From contig JAZTYJ010000023.1 of NCBI GenBank assembly GCA_045636865.1, forward strand, positions 1-64,000: a stretch of DNA of 64,000 nucleotides, in the 5' to 3' direction. Shown piece by piece: positions 1-7,751 of this stretch. Position numbers and translations under genes: made by a program. The notes under the pieces were generated by a model. It ran no database searches. It was not told the DNA's origin and saw only the letters and a program-made list of their open reading frames with translations. The stretch comes from SIG480 sp045636865. Its GTDB lineage: Bacteria > Bacillota > Clostridia > Oscillospirales > JAAYXM01. How positions within the stretch are numbered: position 1 is the first letter of the stretch; each line of letters opens with the position of its first letter.

Positions 1-2
1 CG

Positions 3-305
3 ATTATTTTCCATTGTCTTTTTGAGTCACTTGACACACTCAGAAACGGTGTAGCAGGATTTATCGACTATTGCATCGAGGGCATAACTGCAAATGAGGA
101 AGCTTGCCGCGCAAGTGTTGAAAACAGCATCGGAATCGTTACAGCACTTTGCCCTTACATCGGCTATACAGACTCTGCAAGAATTGCAAAACGCGCTCTT
201 TATGAAAAGAGAAAGGTATACGATGTTCTTCTTGAAGAAAACATTATGCCGAAGGACGAGCTTGATAAGATTTTCGCACAGGTTATTGAAGACGTAATAA
301 AGTAA
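3..305 (+). CDS. aspA: Aspartate ammonia-lyase, C-terminal fragment (cut by window edge)
   Basis: An open frame enters from the left edge and ends at TAA 303-305. It encodes about 100 residues including LDTLRNGVAGFID, GITANEEACR and NSIGIVTALCPYIGY. These match the C-terminal domain of the aspartase/class II fumarase family, where GITAN and a following N-S-I-G-x-V-T segment are hallmarks. Aspartase converts L-aspartate to fumarate and ammonia in the cytosol. The catalytic SS-loop and N-terminal domains lie outside the window, so aspartase versus fumarase rests on the tail alone; the tail reads more like AspA. A hairpin terminator follows 15 bases after the stop. Confidence 0.82.
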   Translation: MIFHCLFESLDTLRNGVAGFIDYCIEGITANEEACRASVENSIGIVTALCPYIGYTDSARIAKRALYEKRKVYDVLLEENIMPKDELDKIFAQVIEDVIK

Positions 306-320
306 GTTAATAAATAAAAA

Positions 321-351
321 GACAATTTCAATTTTGGAAATTGTCTTTTTT
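321..351 (+). terminator. Rho-independent terminator after aspA
   Basis: A perfect 9-bp stem (GACAATTTC at 321-329, GAAATTGTC at 337-345) is followed by a run of six T. It closes the aspartase transcript. Confidence 0.85.
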
Positions 352-418
352 GCTTATTTGTGGTAAAATAATTTCAGCAGCACATATGAATAACTTGATT
401 TTTGGGGAGACAGATGTT

Positions 419-1024
419 TTGATAAAGAATTATATTTTCGATTTCGGAAATGTGCTTGCTCGTTTTCAACCCGATGAACTGACGGCACATCACGTTTCGG
501 ATATCAGGCTTAAAAAATACATAAGCGAGGTTGCATTTGACCGTGTTTATTGGGACAAGCTCGATATCGGCAGCATCTCGGATGAAGAGGTGAGGTCAGA
601 AATCCGCAAACGAGTTTCCGGAGAGATAGGCGATCTTGCGTGTACGGTATATGATAATTGGGTAAGAAACCTTGAGCCGGTTGAAAATATGGAACAGTTG
701 ATTTATGATATAAAAAAGACGGGCAAGGGGCTGTATTTGTTGTCAAACATAAGCACAGGTTTTGCAAGCAGCTACAGAAACGTTCGGTGGATTAAAGAAC
801 TTTTTGACTGCTTTGACGGATTGGTTTTCTCGGGTGTGGTCAAAATGGTGAAGCCGGACGAAAGAATATACCGCCACCTGCTTGAGAAATTCGGTTTAAA
901 AGCAGAAGAATGCCTGTTTGTGGATGATAGCGAAATTAACATTGCAGGCGCGGAAACTATGGGTATCAAAGGCTATTTGTTTGATGGAGATGCGAAAAAG
1001 TTGAGAGAATACCTCGGCTTGTGA
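419..1024 (+). CDS. HAD-superfamily hydrolase, YihX/epoxide-hydrolase-like subfamily
   Basis: A 201-residue protein if started at TTG 419, which has GGGGAG at 404-409 nine bases upstream; an in-frame ATG at 386 has no ribosome site, and the frame's most upstream ATG (341) lies inside the preceding terminator. HAD motif I is IFDFGNVL near the N terminus, motif II is LLSNIST, the conserved Lys is in KPDERIY, and motif IV is FVDDSEINI. This is the IA-type 'DFGNV' group that includes YihX sugar-phosphate phosphatase. The exact substrate cannot be read. It stands alone between the aspartase terminator and the esterase gene. Confidence 0.8.
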   Translation: MIKNYIFDFGNVLARFQPDELTAHHVSDIRLKKYISEVAFDRVYWDKLDIGSISDEEVRSEIRKRVSGEIGDLACTVYDNWVRNLEPVENMEQLIYDIKKTGKGLYLLSNISTGFASSYRNVRWIKELFDCFDGLVFSGVVKMVKPDERIYRHLLEKFGLKAEECLFVDDSEINIAGAETMGIKGYLFDGDAKKLREYLGL

Positions 1025-1148
1025 TAAAATCAGGTAAGAATTTGAAAAAACTATGCCGGATAAAAAGTTATATAAAACGGTCTCTTAGAACTTGACGATG
1101 AAAGTGCAAAACAATGACGATCGCGCACACATAAACAGGAGGGATTCT

Positions 1149-1880
1149 ATGCTTTGCGACGGACTTTCAAAAAGTGATGGGAAGATTCTTTCTTTTCTCA
1201 TGGTCGGACAGTCAAATATGTGCGGCAGAGGCGACTTTGGCGAAGTTCCGCAGATTGTAAACGATAAGTGCTTTATGCTTCGTATGGGTCGCTGGCAGCC
1301 GATGAGTGAACCTATAAACGTCGACCGCGACATTCTGAATATTTCATTTCACAGCGGTGTAGGGCTTGCGGCAAGTTTTGCGGATGAGGTTTCAAAATAC
1401 ACGGGAAGGGAAGTTGGTCTCATCCCGTGTGCAGACGGCGGCACAGCCATTTCTCAATGGCAGGAAGGAGAAGTGCTTTTTGACCATGCGGTCATGATGA
1501 CGCGGCTTGCACTTCGAAATTCTGAGCTTGGTGGAATTATCTGGCATCAGGGGGAAAATGACTGCAAAGATTTTGACGAGAGAAAGTACGCGAGAGATTT
1601 TCTTTGTTTCGTTTCGGCACTTCGAAGGGAACTCTCGGCGGAAAATTTGCCTTTTATAATGGGAGAGCTTTCGGAAAATATGTCTCCCGATTGGGGATTT
1701 GGAGATAACGTTTCAAAGTTTAACAAGCTTCTCCATTCGGTTAAAGACGAAATTCCAAATTGCGAAGTTGTCTCGACGGAAGGTTTAAAACTCAAGGCAG
1801 ATGGAATGCATTTTTCTTCAGCTTCGTGCCGCGAGCTTGGTATAAGATATTTTGAAAAATATAAGCTTCTGACAAAATAA
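1149..1880 (+). CDS. SGNH-type carbohydrate acetylesterase (SASA domain)
   Basis: About 243 residues from ATG 1149, chosen because AGGAGGG at 1137-1143 sits directly upstream; the open frame extends 57 bases further without a ribosome site. Key motifs are FLMVGQSNMCGRG (block with the nucleophile Ser), IIWHQGENDC (typical of the sialate O-acetylesterase/SASA family) and KLKADGMHFSS (the Asp-x-x-His catalytic pair). The family removes acetyl groups from sialic acid, xylan or similar sugars. No signal peptide is visible, so it probably acts on imported sugars. No sialic-acid genes are adjacent, so the substrate is unknown. Confidence 0.8.
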   Translation: MLCDGLSKSDGKILSFLMVGQSNMCGRGDFGEVPQIVNDKCFMLRMGRWQPMSEPINVDRDILNISFHSGVGLAASFADEVSKYTGREVGLIPCADGGTAISQWQEGEVLFDHAVMMTRLALRNSELGGIIWHQGENDCKDFDERKYARDFLCFVSALRRELSAENLPFIMGELSENMSPDWGFGDNVSKFNKLLHSVKDEIPNCEVVSTEGLKLKADGMHFSSASCRELGIRYFEKYKLLTK

Positions 1881-1890
1881 GAAAGGTTAA

Positions 1891-2631
1891 GTGATAGTTT
1901 TGCCGAGATTTTTTGTGAATAAAGACCAGATAAGTGAAACGTCGGTTATCATAACCGGCGATGATGTAAAGCATATAAAAAAAGTTCTCCGCCTGCGTGC
2001 AGGGGAGAAGATAGATGTTTGTAACGGTTGCGGAACGGATTATAAATGTGAAATTCGTGAAATATCGGAGGATGCAGTGGTTGCAGAGGTTCTTGAAGCT
2101 TCTGAAAACACATCCGAGTCGCCGATTAAAGTCCGCGTCTTTCAGGGAATGCCCAAAAGCGATAAAATGGATTATATCGTTCAGAAGTGCGTTGAGCTCG
2201 GCGTATATGACATAATTCCGGTTATCGCAAAACGTTCCGTAAGTATTCCCAAGGACGTTGAAAAGAAAACTGTCAGATGGCAGAGAATAGCTGACGAGGC
2301 GGCAAAGCAATGCGGAAGAGGATATCTTCCCAAGGTTTGGCCTGCAATAAGCTTTTCTGATGCGATGAAGAGCGTTAACCCGGAAGAAGAGCTTGTTCTT
2401 ATGCCGTATGAGTGTGAGCGGGAAAACTCACTCAAAGCGGCTCTTAAAGATACGGACAAAAAAGCAGTTTCCGTATTTATCGGCCCCGAGGGCGGATTTG
2501 ATGACAGCGAGGTTTCGTTGGCTGAGAAGTGTGGCGCAAAAACGGTAACGTTAGGTCCGCGCATTTTGCGGACGGAAACAGCTCCGCTTGCAGTTTGCGC
2601 TGCCATAATGTATGAGCTTGGGGATTGGTGA
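1891..2631 (+). CDS. rsmE: 16S rRNA m3U1498 methyltransferase RsmE
   Basis: A 246-residue SPOUT-class protein beginning at GTG 1891 with GAAAGG just upstream. The N terminus (MIVLPRFFVN, then the GDDVKHIKKVLRLRAGE segment) is the PUA-like RNA-binding domain. The C terminus has the trefoil-knot S-adenosylmethionine site with FIGPEGGFDDSEV and LGPRILRTETAPLAV, which are diagnostic of RsmE. It methylates U1498 in the decoding site of 16S rRNA. It lies 10 bases after the esterase gene, so the two may be cotranscribed, and it ends only 5 bases before the opposing spoIIR stop. Confidence 0.95.
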   Translation: MIVLPRFFVNKDQISETSVIITGDDVKHIKKVLRLRAGEKIDVCNGCGTDYKCEIREISEDAVVAEVLEASENTSESPIKVRVFQGMPKSDKMDYIVQKCVELGVYDIIPVIAKRSVSIPKDVEKKTVRWQRIADEAAKQCGRGYLPKVWPAISFSDAMKSVNPEEELVLMPYECERENSLKAALKDTDKKAVSVFIGPEGGFDDSEVSLAEKCGAKTVTLGPRILRTETAPLAVCAAIMYELGDW

Positions 2632-2636
2632 AAAAT

Positions 2637-3230
2637 TTAACAGAATTTATTCAAAACCTCAAGTATTTTGAATTTTAACTGATATTGCGGTTTGTCGGAT
2701 GTAACAAGCAGAACTTCGTTTTTTGAAAGATCTGCTTGTTTTAATTTGCTCTCACAGGTTGCGGCATCAATGCAAAGCGGCGGAAATAGAACGCACCACC
2801 AGTTTTGCCCCTCTGCCGTGCCGAGCTCTATGCGCAGTGCGTCGTATCTTCCGGCAGGAAGAGAAAAAGAGTCATACTCGCGTGCAGGAAAGTGCATATT
2901 TAAAATTTTTGCAGAGGATGAATAGGAAACACCGTTTGCTTTGCAAACACGGTCGGAAATTTCCTCCAAAACATCGAGATGTTCTTTTAAAAGTACGGTG
3001 GCTTCTTCTTTGTTCTTGCATTTTTTTGTAAGCTCGCTTATATATTCAACGATTTCGTCTCTGGCGGAAAGCTTGACACTCTGGTCAAATTCCGAATCGG
3101 AGTTTGCAACTATGTGGAGACGTATGAGTTCTTCTGAGATGTTTGTCTGTTCCTCTTTTGCAAGAGCACCGACGGTAAGGGAAAGAGAAAGTCCTAATAA
3201 AAGAGCGATTTCAAAAATACTTTTTTTCAT
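2637..3230 (-). CDS. spoIIR: Stage II sporulation protein R
   Basis: A 197-residue secreted protein with an N-terminal signal segment (KKSIFEIALLLGLSLSL, then ALAKEE). The mature part carries the SpoIIR signature (SEELIRLHIVANSDS, then DQSVKLSARDEIVEYI), followed by SLPAGRYDALRIELGTAEGQNWWCVLFPPLC. In Bacillus, SpoIIR is made in the forespore, enters the intermembrane space and activates SpoIIGA to cleave pro-sigma-E. Its ribosome site GGAGG (minus strand of 3237-3241) lies in the 3' arm of a hairpin that follows the upstream gene. Confidence 0.93.
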   Translation of the reverse strand: MKKSIFEIALLLGLSLSLTVGALAKEEQTNISEELIRLHIVANSDSEFDQSVKLSARDEIVEYISELTKKCKNKEEATVLLKEHLDVLEEISDRVCKANGVSYSSSAKILNMHFPAREYDSFSLPAGRYDALRIELGTAEGQNWWCVLFPPLCIDAATCESKLKQADLSKNEVLLVTSDKPQYQLKFKILEVLNKFC

Positions 3231-3272
3231 AAAAAACCTCCGGTAAAGCTTTGAAAACTTTATAACCGGAGA
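3231..3272 (-). terminator. Terminator-like hairpin overlapping the spoIIR ribosome site
   Basis: On the minus strand a stem of CTCCGGT (3271-3265) with ACCGGAG (3244-3238), plus a weaker inner AAAG/CTTT pairing, is followed by GGTTTTTT and then the spoIIR ATG. The 3' arm contains the Shine-Dalgarno GGAGG. It could terminate transcription from the upstream gene and also hide the spoIIR ribosome site in read-through RNA. Confidence 0.6.
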
Positions 3273-3274
3273 TT

Positions 3275-3784
3275 TTATTTTTTATACATATCAGAAAGCC
3301 GCAAAAGAATAAATTGCGAAATAAATGCGGTAAGAGTGCCTGTGATAACGGAAAAGATCAGCATAAGCGGTAAATATGAAATGATGGCAAATGATGAAAA
3401 GAGAAAGACTGCCACAAAAATTTGTCCTGTGCTGTGTGCTGAAGCTCCGAGGATGCTGACTCCGTATATCGAGAGGTGAGGACATCTTTTAGCGATAAGC
3501 ATAACAAAAAAAGAGAAAAGACTTCCGCAAATTGAAAACGCAAAAGAGATAGGTCCGCCACCGAAAATCGCAGAAAGAATGCACTTTATAAGGATGATAA
3601 AAAACGTGTTTTTCGGACCTAGAAAATAAAAAGAGAAGAGAATAACAATATTTGCAAGACCGAGCTTTATTCCGGGGAGCGGAAGTATCGGAGCGAAAAC
3701 GAGCGACTCAAAAAATGAAAGTGCAAGTGCAAAGGCTATGAGGATTGAAGAAATAACAAGCTTAAACGTCTTTTTCTTCGTCAT
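3275..3784 (-). CDS. Gx-type membrane protein (heptaprenyl diphosphate synthase component I-like)
   Basis: About 169 residues if started at the ATG at 3784 (MTKKKTFKL), which overlaps the upstream gene by 23 bases; the frame is open further upstream. It is very hydrophobic, with about five membrane segments, and has the conserved PLPGIKLGLANIV block near residue 37 followed by the GGGPISF segment. These are typical of the Gx transporter/Hpre_diP_synt_I family, whose fold resembles ECF substrate-binding components. The old name reflects gene proximity in Bacillus rather than proven enzyme activity. No energising ECF genes are nearby. Confidence 0.8.
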   Translation of the reverse strand: MTKKKTFKLVISSILIAFALALSFFESLVFAPILPLPGIKLGLANIVILFSFYFLGPKNTFFIILIKCILSAIFGGGPISFAFSICGSLFSFFVMLIAKRCPHLSIYGVSILGASAHSTGQIFVAVFLFSSFAIISYLPLMLIFSVITGTLTAFISQFILLRLSDMYKK

Positions 3785-4472
3785 ACATATCACCGAAAAG
3801 GAATTTGATGGTGTGCTCTGCGGCAAGTGATGCCTCGTTCAGCGGAATGTCGCGGAACATATAGTTATAGCTGTTGCAAAAGCGTGTAACTTCGTCTTCA
3901 AGTCCCTCCAGAATTTTCCTCGTAGCCGAAAAGTGGTCCGAGCAGAATGCTGTATATTCCCGTTTTGGTAGAAGTGCCTTTGCGGATTTGGTCAGAAGCG
4001 CAAGATGCTTCGGACAAAAATATTCCTGTCGTCTCGTCTTTTCGCGAAATTCCTCCGTGCTCTGCCAGATGTAGATAATATTTTTGATATATAAATCAAG
4101 TTTTTCGCGGGTTCTTTCGCAGATAAAGCATCCGTCTGATGATCGCGAAAGCTTATCGGAGATTTTCTCAATATCCTTTTTTGAAACGTGCTTTATGTCG
4201 GAGGGGACACCGTCGCGAAGGAGCTCGCTGAGATAGCTCTGCAACATAAGTGTGAGGCTTAAACGGTTTTTCATGCCGAGCATTTCGTCAAAATGATGCT
4301 TGCAAAAACCTGATTCGTTGGTCATAATACGAACATCAGGCTCCATCATAGCGGCACCCATAATGTATTCGCGCGCTTCCTTATCAAGCTTCTTCTCAAG
4401 TCTGCACACGGGACAGCCGCAACCGACATCGTATGCGTCATTTATTGGAATTGTATAAATGACCTCTTTCAT
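3762..4472 (-). CDS. DUF6062-family protein with paired Cys/His metal-site motifs
   Basis: A 236-residue soluble protein from ATG 4472 with a strong GGAGGG site; the open frame extends further but lacks a ribosome site. Two similar modules are visible: CPVC (C20, C23) with FCKHH (C57, H60), and CFIC (C115, C118) with FCPKH (C153, H156). A third FCSDH occurs at C177-H180. The CxxC...CxxH arrangement suggests two zinc sites. The family is widespread in Clostridia and has no assigned function that I know. It is transcribed with the Gx membrane protein, and the overlap suggests coupled translation. Confidence 0.75.
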   Translation of the reverse strand: MKEVIYTIPINDAYDVGCGCPVCRLEKKLDKEAREYIMGAAMMEPDVRIMTNESGFCKHHFDEMLGMKNRLSLTLMLQSYLSELLRDGVPSDIKHVSKKDIEKISDKLSRSSDGCFICERTREKLDLYIKNIIYIWQSTEEFREKTRRQEYFCPKHLALLTKSAKALLPKREYTAFCSDHFSATRKILEGLEDEVTRFCNSYNYMFRDIPLNEASLAAEHTIKFLFGDMYDEEKDV

Positions 4473-4473
4473 A

Positions 4474-4502
4474 TTGTCCCTCCGTAAAAAATGTAGTATA
4501 AT
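4474..4502 (+). promoter_or_regulatory. Candidate promoter for the DNA glycosylase gene
   Basis: TTGTCC (4474-4479), a 17-base spacer and TATAAT (4497-4502). It overlaps the 5' end of the divergent DUF6062 transcript, so the two promoters may interfere. Confidence 0.45.
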
Positions 4503-4504
4503 AT

Positions 4505-4532
4505 ATTTTATCAGTAATAAAAAAATTGTCAA
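4505..4532 (-). promoter_or_regulatory. Sigma-A-type promoter for the DUF6062 gene
   Basis: On the minus strand TTGACA (4532-4527) is separated by 16 bases from TAAAAT (4510-4505), about 33 bases before the start codon. Confidence 0.65.
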
Positions 4533-4556
4533 TAGAAAGCATGGGGTGATGGGTAT

Positions 4557-5387
4557 ATGGTTACGGAAAACCTTTGCAAAACTGAAATAAAAAACTGCGA
4601 CGATTTTTCGCTTCGGGAGATATTTGAGTGCGGTCAGGCTTTTCGCTGGAGGGAGGAGCCGGACGGAGCATATACCGGCATAGCCTACGGCACCTGTGCG
4701 CGTATTGAGAAGAAGGATAATGTTGTTACCATAATATCGGAAGACGGTGCATACGAAAAAATCTGGCACAATTACTTTGATATGGAGCGCGACTATTCGC
4801 TTTTAAGGGCAGAGATAAGCCGTGAAGAGGCACTTTCAAAGGCGTGCGAATTTGGAAAAGGGATACGCATTCTGCGGCAGGATCCGTGGGAGGCTCTTTG
4901 TTCGTTTATAATATCGCAGTGCAACAACATTCCGAGAATAAAGGGGATAGTGGAAAAACTATGTATGCTTTGCGGAGAAGAGCATAAATTTCTCGGACAG
5001 ACATTTTTTGCGTTTCCGTCGCCTGAGAGCGTTGCAAGGCTCTCTCTTAAAGAGTTGGACACCTTAAGGTCAGGATATCGCGCGGCATATATTTCAGATG
5101 CGGCGCGTGCAATAAGTTCGGGAGATGTAAGTCTTAACGAAATTGCATCGCTTGATACAGCACAGGCAAAGGCAGAACTTCTGAAGTTTTCCGGAGTAGG
5201 AGAGAAGGTCGCAAGCTGCACGCTTCTTTTCGGTATGGGGAAACTTGATGCGTTTCCGATTGATGTGTGGATGAAGAGGGCAATCAAAGAATTTTTCGGA
5301 GAGGGGAAGTTTGATTACACGCGATTTGGCGCATACGCAGGCCTTGCCCAACAGTATATGTTCCACTATATGCGAAACGGAAAATAA
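4557..5387 (+). CDS. ogg: 8-oxoguanine DNA glycosylase/AP lyase (OGG1-like)
   Basis: A 276-residue base-excision repair enzyme of the helix-hairpin-helix-GPD superfamily. The N-terminal OGG domain begins with the FSLREIFECGQAFRW block. The HhH motif is FSGVGEKVASC with the Schiff-base Lys at 217, and the catalytic Asp is D236 in AFPIDVWMKRA. The K-to-D spacing of 19 equals that of human OGG1 (K249/D268). The protein excises 8-oxoguanine opposite C and nicks the strand. It resembles the clostridial OGG subfamily rather than MutM. Confidence 0.9.
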   Translation: MVTENLCKTEIKNCDDFSLREIFECGQAFRWREEPDGAYTGIAYGTCARIEKKDNVVTIISEDGAYEKIWHNYFDMERDYSLLRAEISREEALSKACEFGKGIRILRQDPWEALCSFIISQCNNIPRIKGIVEKLCMLCGEEHKFLGQTFFAFPSPESVARLSLKELDTLRSGYRAAYISDAARAISSGDVSLNEIASLDTAQAKAELLKFSGVGEKVASCTLLFGMGKLDAFPIDVWMKRAIKEFFGEGKFDYTRFGAYAGLAQQYMFHYMRNGK

Positions 5388-5400
5388 TTTAAGAAAAGTA

Positions 5401-5428
5401 TTGCATTTTGAAATCAATATGATATAAT
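5401..5428 (+). promoter_or_regulatory. Promoter of the DMT transporter gene
   Basis: TTGCAT (5401-5406), a 16-base spacer and TATAAT (5423-5428), about 32 bases before the ATG. Confidence 0.6.
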
Positions 5429-5459
5429 CTTCTCGAATAAAAAGAAGAAGGTGATTTCT

Positions 5460-6341
5460 ATGACGGCATATCTCTTGTTTTTGATGATGACTGTGCTTAA
5501 TATAGTTTATCTCATCCTTTCAAAAAAGTTTCAGGTCAGAACAAGATTTACTGTTGAAAATATAATGCAGTCAAATATAGCATGCGCTGTTGGCGGATGC
5601 TTACTTGCGTTTGTGATCGACGGATTTTCGATAAGTTTCACAAAAACAACACTCATCTACTCGCTTATATTGGGTGTTGCATCATCTGTTTCGGTTCTTT
5701 TTATGGTGTACGCATATTCCCGTATATCAATTATGCTTACCGCGGTTGTTACCAACGCAGGTTCAATCGTAATTCCGCTTATTTTTGGTCTTTGTTTCAA
5801 CAATGAAAAAGCAAGTGTTTTGCTTATCCTTGCTGCAGTTCTTATACTCTGTGCGGCAGTCGTTCCGTTCGTAAAGCGTGGCTCATTTGCCGGCGGTGGA
5901 AAGTTCTTGTGGTTTTTAGTGCTGTATTTCTTGTTTATGGGTTTTTTAGGTATATGTTCAAAGCTTTATGCGCAGAGCGGAGACCCCACAAGCGTGTTTA
6001 CATATCTGTTCTTGTCGAATGTTTTCACAACTGCTATATCGGTTGTCGTCATAGCTGTTATGTATCTGAAAAAGAAAAATACAGGCGACTTTGTCTGGAT
6101 AAGCAGACGTGATTTTTTTGACAGTGCGATACGCGCAATGATAATGATAATCGTTTCAGCTTTGGGAATTCTGATTTTAAAAATTATGCCGATTTCTGTT
6201 TATGCCATTCTCAATTCAGGTGTCGGATTTGCGACAAATGCATTGATTTCGAGATTTGCTTTCAAAGAGCCGATGACAAGAGTTGCAAAAATTTCATTCG
6301 TTCTCGCGCTTGCTTCGGTTATAATGGTTGCTTTAGTTTGA
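5460..6341 (+). CDS. DMT-superfamily (EamA-like) membrane transporter
   Basis: A 293-residue protein with about ten hydrophobic segments arranged as two five-helix halves, the usual drug/metabolite transporter plan. ATG 5460 is preferred because AGAAGG lies about 8-10 bases upstream; an in-frame GTG at 5451 sits inside that site. Features include QSNIACAVGGCLLAFVID early, AYSRISIMLTAVVTNAG in the fourth segment and ILNSGVGFATNALISR in the second half. Substrate is unknown. It is monocistronic, bounded by its own promoter and a terminator. Confidence 0.75.
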   Translation: MTAYLLFLMMTVLNIVYLILSKKFQVRTRFTVENIMQSNIACAVGGCLLAFVIDGFSISFTKTTLIYSLILGVASSVSVLFMVYAYSRISIMLTAVVTNAGSIVIPLIFGLCFNNEKASVLLILAAVLILCAAVVPFVKRGSFAGGGKFLWFLVLYFLFMGFLGICSKLYAQSGDPTSVFTYLFLSNVFTTAISVVVIAVMYLKKKNTGDFVWISRRDFFDSAIRAMIMIIVSALGILILKIMPISVYAILNSGVGFATNALISRFAFKEPMTRVAKISFVLALASVIMVALV

Positions 6342-6343
6342 AT

Positions 6344-6382
6344 AAACGGCTGCTTTTCATATTTTGGAAAGCAGCCGTTTTG
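6344..6382 (+). terminator. Terminator after the DMT transporter
   Basis: A long stem (AAACGGCTGCTTT at 6344-6356 with AAAGCAGCCGTTT ending at 6380) follows the stop by two bases. The T-run is short (TTTTG). Confidence 0.75.
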
Positions 6383-6396
6383 TTATATCAAAACTC

Positions 6397-6425
6397 TTGA
6401 TATTTTTATAAAGTTATTATATAAT
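6397..6425 (+). promoter_or_regulatory. Promoter of the pyrH-polC operon
   Basis: TTGATA (6397-6402), a 17-base spacer and TATAAT (6420-6425). It is the only strong promoter-like sequence I found for the eight genes that follow. Confidence 0.7.
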
Positions 6426-6459
6426 TATCATTAGAATATAACATCGGGAGGGAATTGTT

Positions 6460-7182
6460 TTGAGTCAGGTAAAATACAAGAGAATACTTCTTAAATTGAG
6501 CGGCGAAGCTCTTGCGGGAAGCAAGAAAAACGGACTTGATTTTGATGTCATAAGAGCTGTTTGTAAAACAGTTAAGGAGTGCGTCGATCTCGGCGTTCAG
6601 ATAGGCATCGTTGTAGGCGGCGGCAACTTCTGGCGCGGACTTAAAGACGGTGGCGACCATATGGACAGAACGCGTGCAGACCATATGGGTATGCTTGCAA
6701 CTGCGATAAACTCTCTTGCGGTTGCGGATGTCCTTGAGCAGCTCGGCGTTTCCGTAAGAGTTCAGACTGCAATTGATATGCGCGCGCTTGCAGAGCCGTA
6801 TGTCAGAAACCGTGCAATCCGCCATCTCGAAAAGGGAAGAGTAGTCATCTTCGGATGCGGAACGGGTAACCCCTTCTTCTCAACGGATACTGCAGCGGTT
6901 CTCCGTGCGGCAGAAATGGATGCAGAAGTCATTATGAAGGCTACAAACGTCGACGGTGTTTACGACAGCGATCCGAAAAAGAATCCTGATGCCGTTAAGT
7001 TCGACAAGCTTACATACGATGAAGTTCTTGCGCGCCATTTAAATGTTATGGACACGACTGCTACATCTCTCTCAATGGACAATAACATCCCGATAATTGT
7101 TTTCTCGTTGCAGGAATGCGAAAATATCAAACGTGTGGTTCTCGGTGAAACAATCGGAACCGTAGTAAGAAAGGAAGATTAA
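6460..7182 (+). CDS. pyrH: UMP kinase
   Basis: A 240-residue amino-acid-kinase-fold enzyme starting at TTG 6460, with GGGAGGG at 6446-6452. Motifs include ILLKLSGEALAG, GIVVGGGNFWRG, the DHMGMLAT helix, VVIFGCGTGNPFFSTDTAA and KATNVDGVYDSDP, all typical of bacterial PyrH. It phosphorylates UMP to UDP and is normally hexameric with GTP/UTP control. It lies two bases before frr, the common bacterial order. Confidence 0.97.
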   Translation: MSQVKYKRILLKLSGEALAGSKKNGLDFDVIRAVCKTVKECVDLGVQIGIVVGGGNFWRGLKDGGDHMDRTRADHMGMLATAINSLAVADVLEQLGVSVRVQTAIDMRALAEPYVRNRAIRHLEKGRVVIFGCGTGNPFFSTDTAAVLRAAEMDAEVIMKATNVDGVYDSDPKKNPDAVKFDKLTYDEVLARHLNVMDTTATSLSMDNNIPIIVFSLQECENIKRVVLGETIGTVVRKED

Positions 7183-7184
7183 TT

Positions 7185-7739
7185 ATGAGACCTGAAGTAA
7201 AAGAATTTGACGAAAAGATGCAAAAAAGCGTTGTGGTTGTTGCTGATGAATTTGCCACAATCCGTGCAGGACGCGCAAACCCTGCAGTTCTTGACAAAAT
7301 AACAGTTGACTATTACGGAACTGCTACTCCGATTCCGCAGGTAGGTTCAGTTTCTGTTCCCGAGCCGAGAGTTCTTCTCATTCAGCCGTGGGACGCTTCA
7401 ATTCTCAAGGAAATCGAAAAGGCAATCAATGCATCAGACCTCGGAATCAACCCGTCAAACGACGGTAAGTGCATCCGTCTTGCGTTCCCGCAGCTTACGG
7501 AAGAACGCCGCCGCGACCTCATCAAGCAGGTAAAGAAAATCGGTGAAGACGGTAAGGTTGCAGTAAGAAACATCCGTCGTGATGCTCTTGATAAGTTCAA
7601 GGCTATGAAGAAAAAGTCTGAAATTACTGAAGACGATCTCAAGTCTATCGAAGATGAGGTTCAGAAGATTACAGACAAAAACTGCAAGGATGTTGACGTT
7701 TTGACAGAAAAAAAGGAGAAGGAACTTCTCGAAATCTAA
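7185..7739 (+). CDS. frr: Ribosome recycling factor
   Basis: A 184-residue protein of the expected length. The N terminus contains FATIRAGRANPAVLDKI and PIPQVGSVSVPEPR, and the C-terminal helix contains LTEERRRDLIKQVKKIGED, all hallmark RRF blocks. It splits post-termination ribosomes together with EF-G. Its position between pyrH and uppS is conserved in Firmicutes. Confidence 0.97.
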   Translation: MRPEVKEFDEKMQKSVVVVADEFATIRAGRANPAVLDKITVDYYGTATPIPQVGSVSVPEPRVLLIQPWDASILKEIEKAINASDLGINPSNDGKCIRLAFPQLTEERRRDLIKQVKKIGEDGKVAVRNIRRDALDKFKAMKKKSEITEDDLKSIEDEVQKITDKNCKDVDVLTEKKEKELLEI

Positions 7740-7751
7740 GGAGTCTTTCCT

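Noticed and set aside
341..418. An N-terminal extension of the HAD hydrolase starting at 341
   Set aside because: The start would lie inside the aspartase terminator stem and lacks a ribosome site; TTG 419 has a good site.
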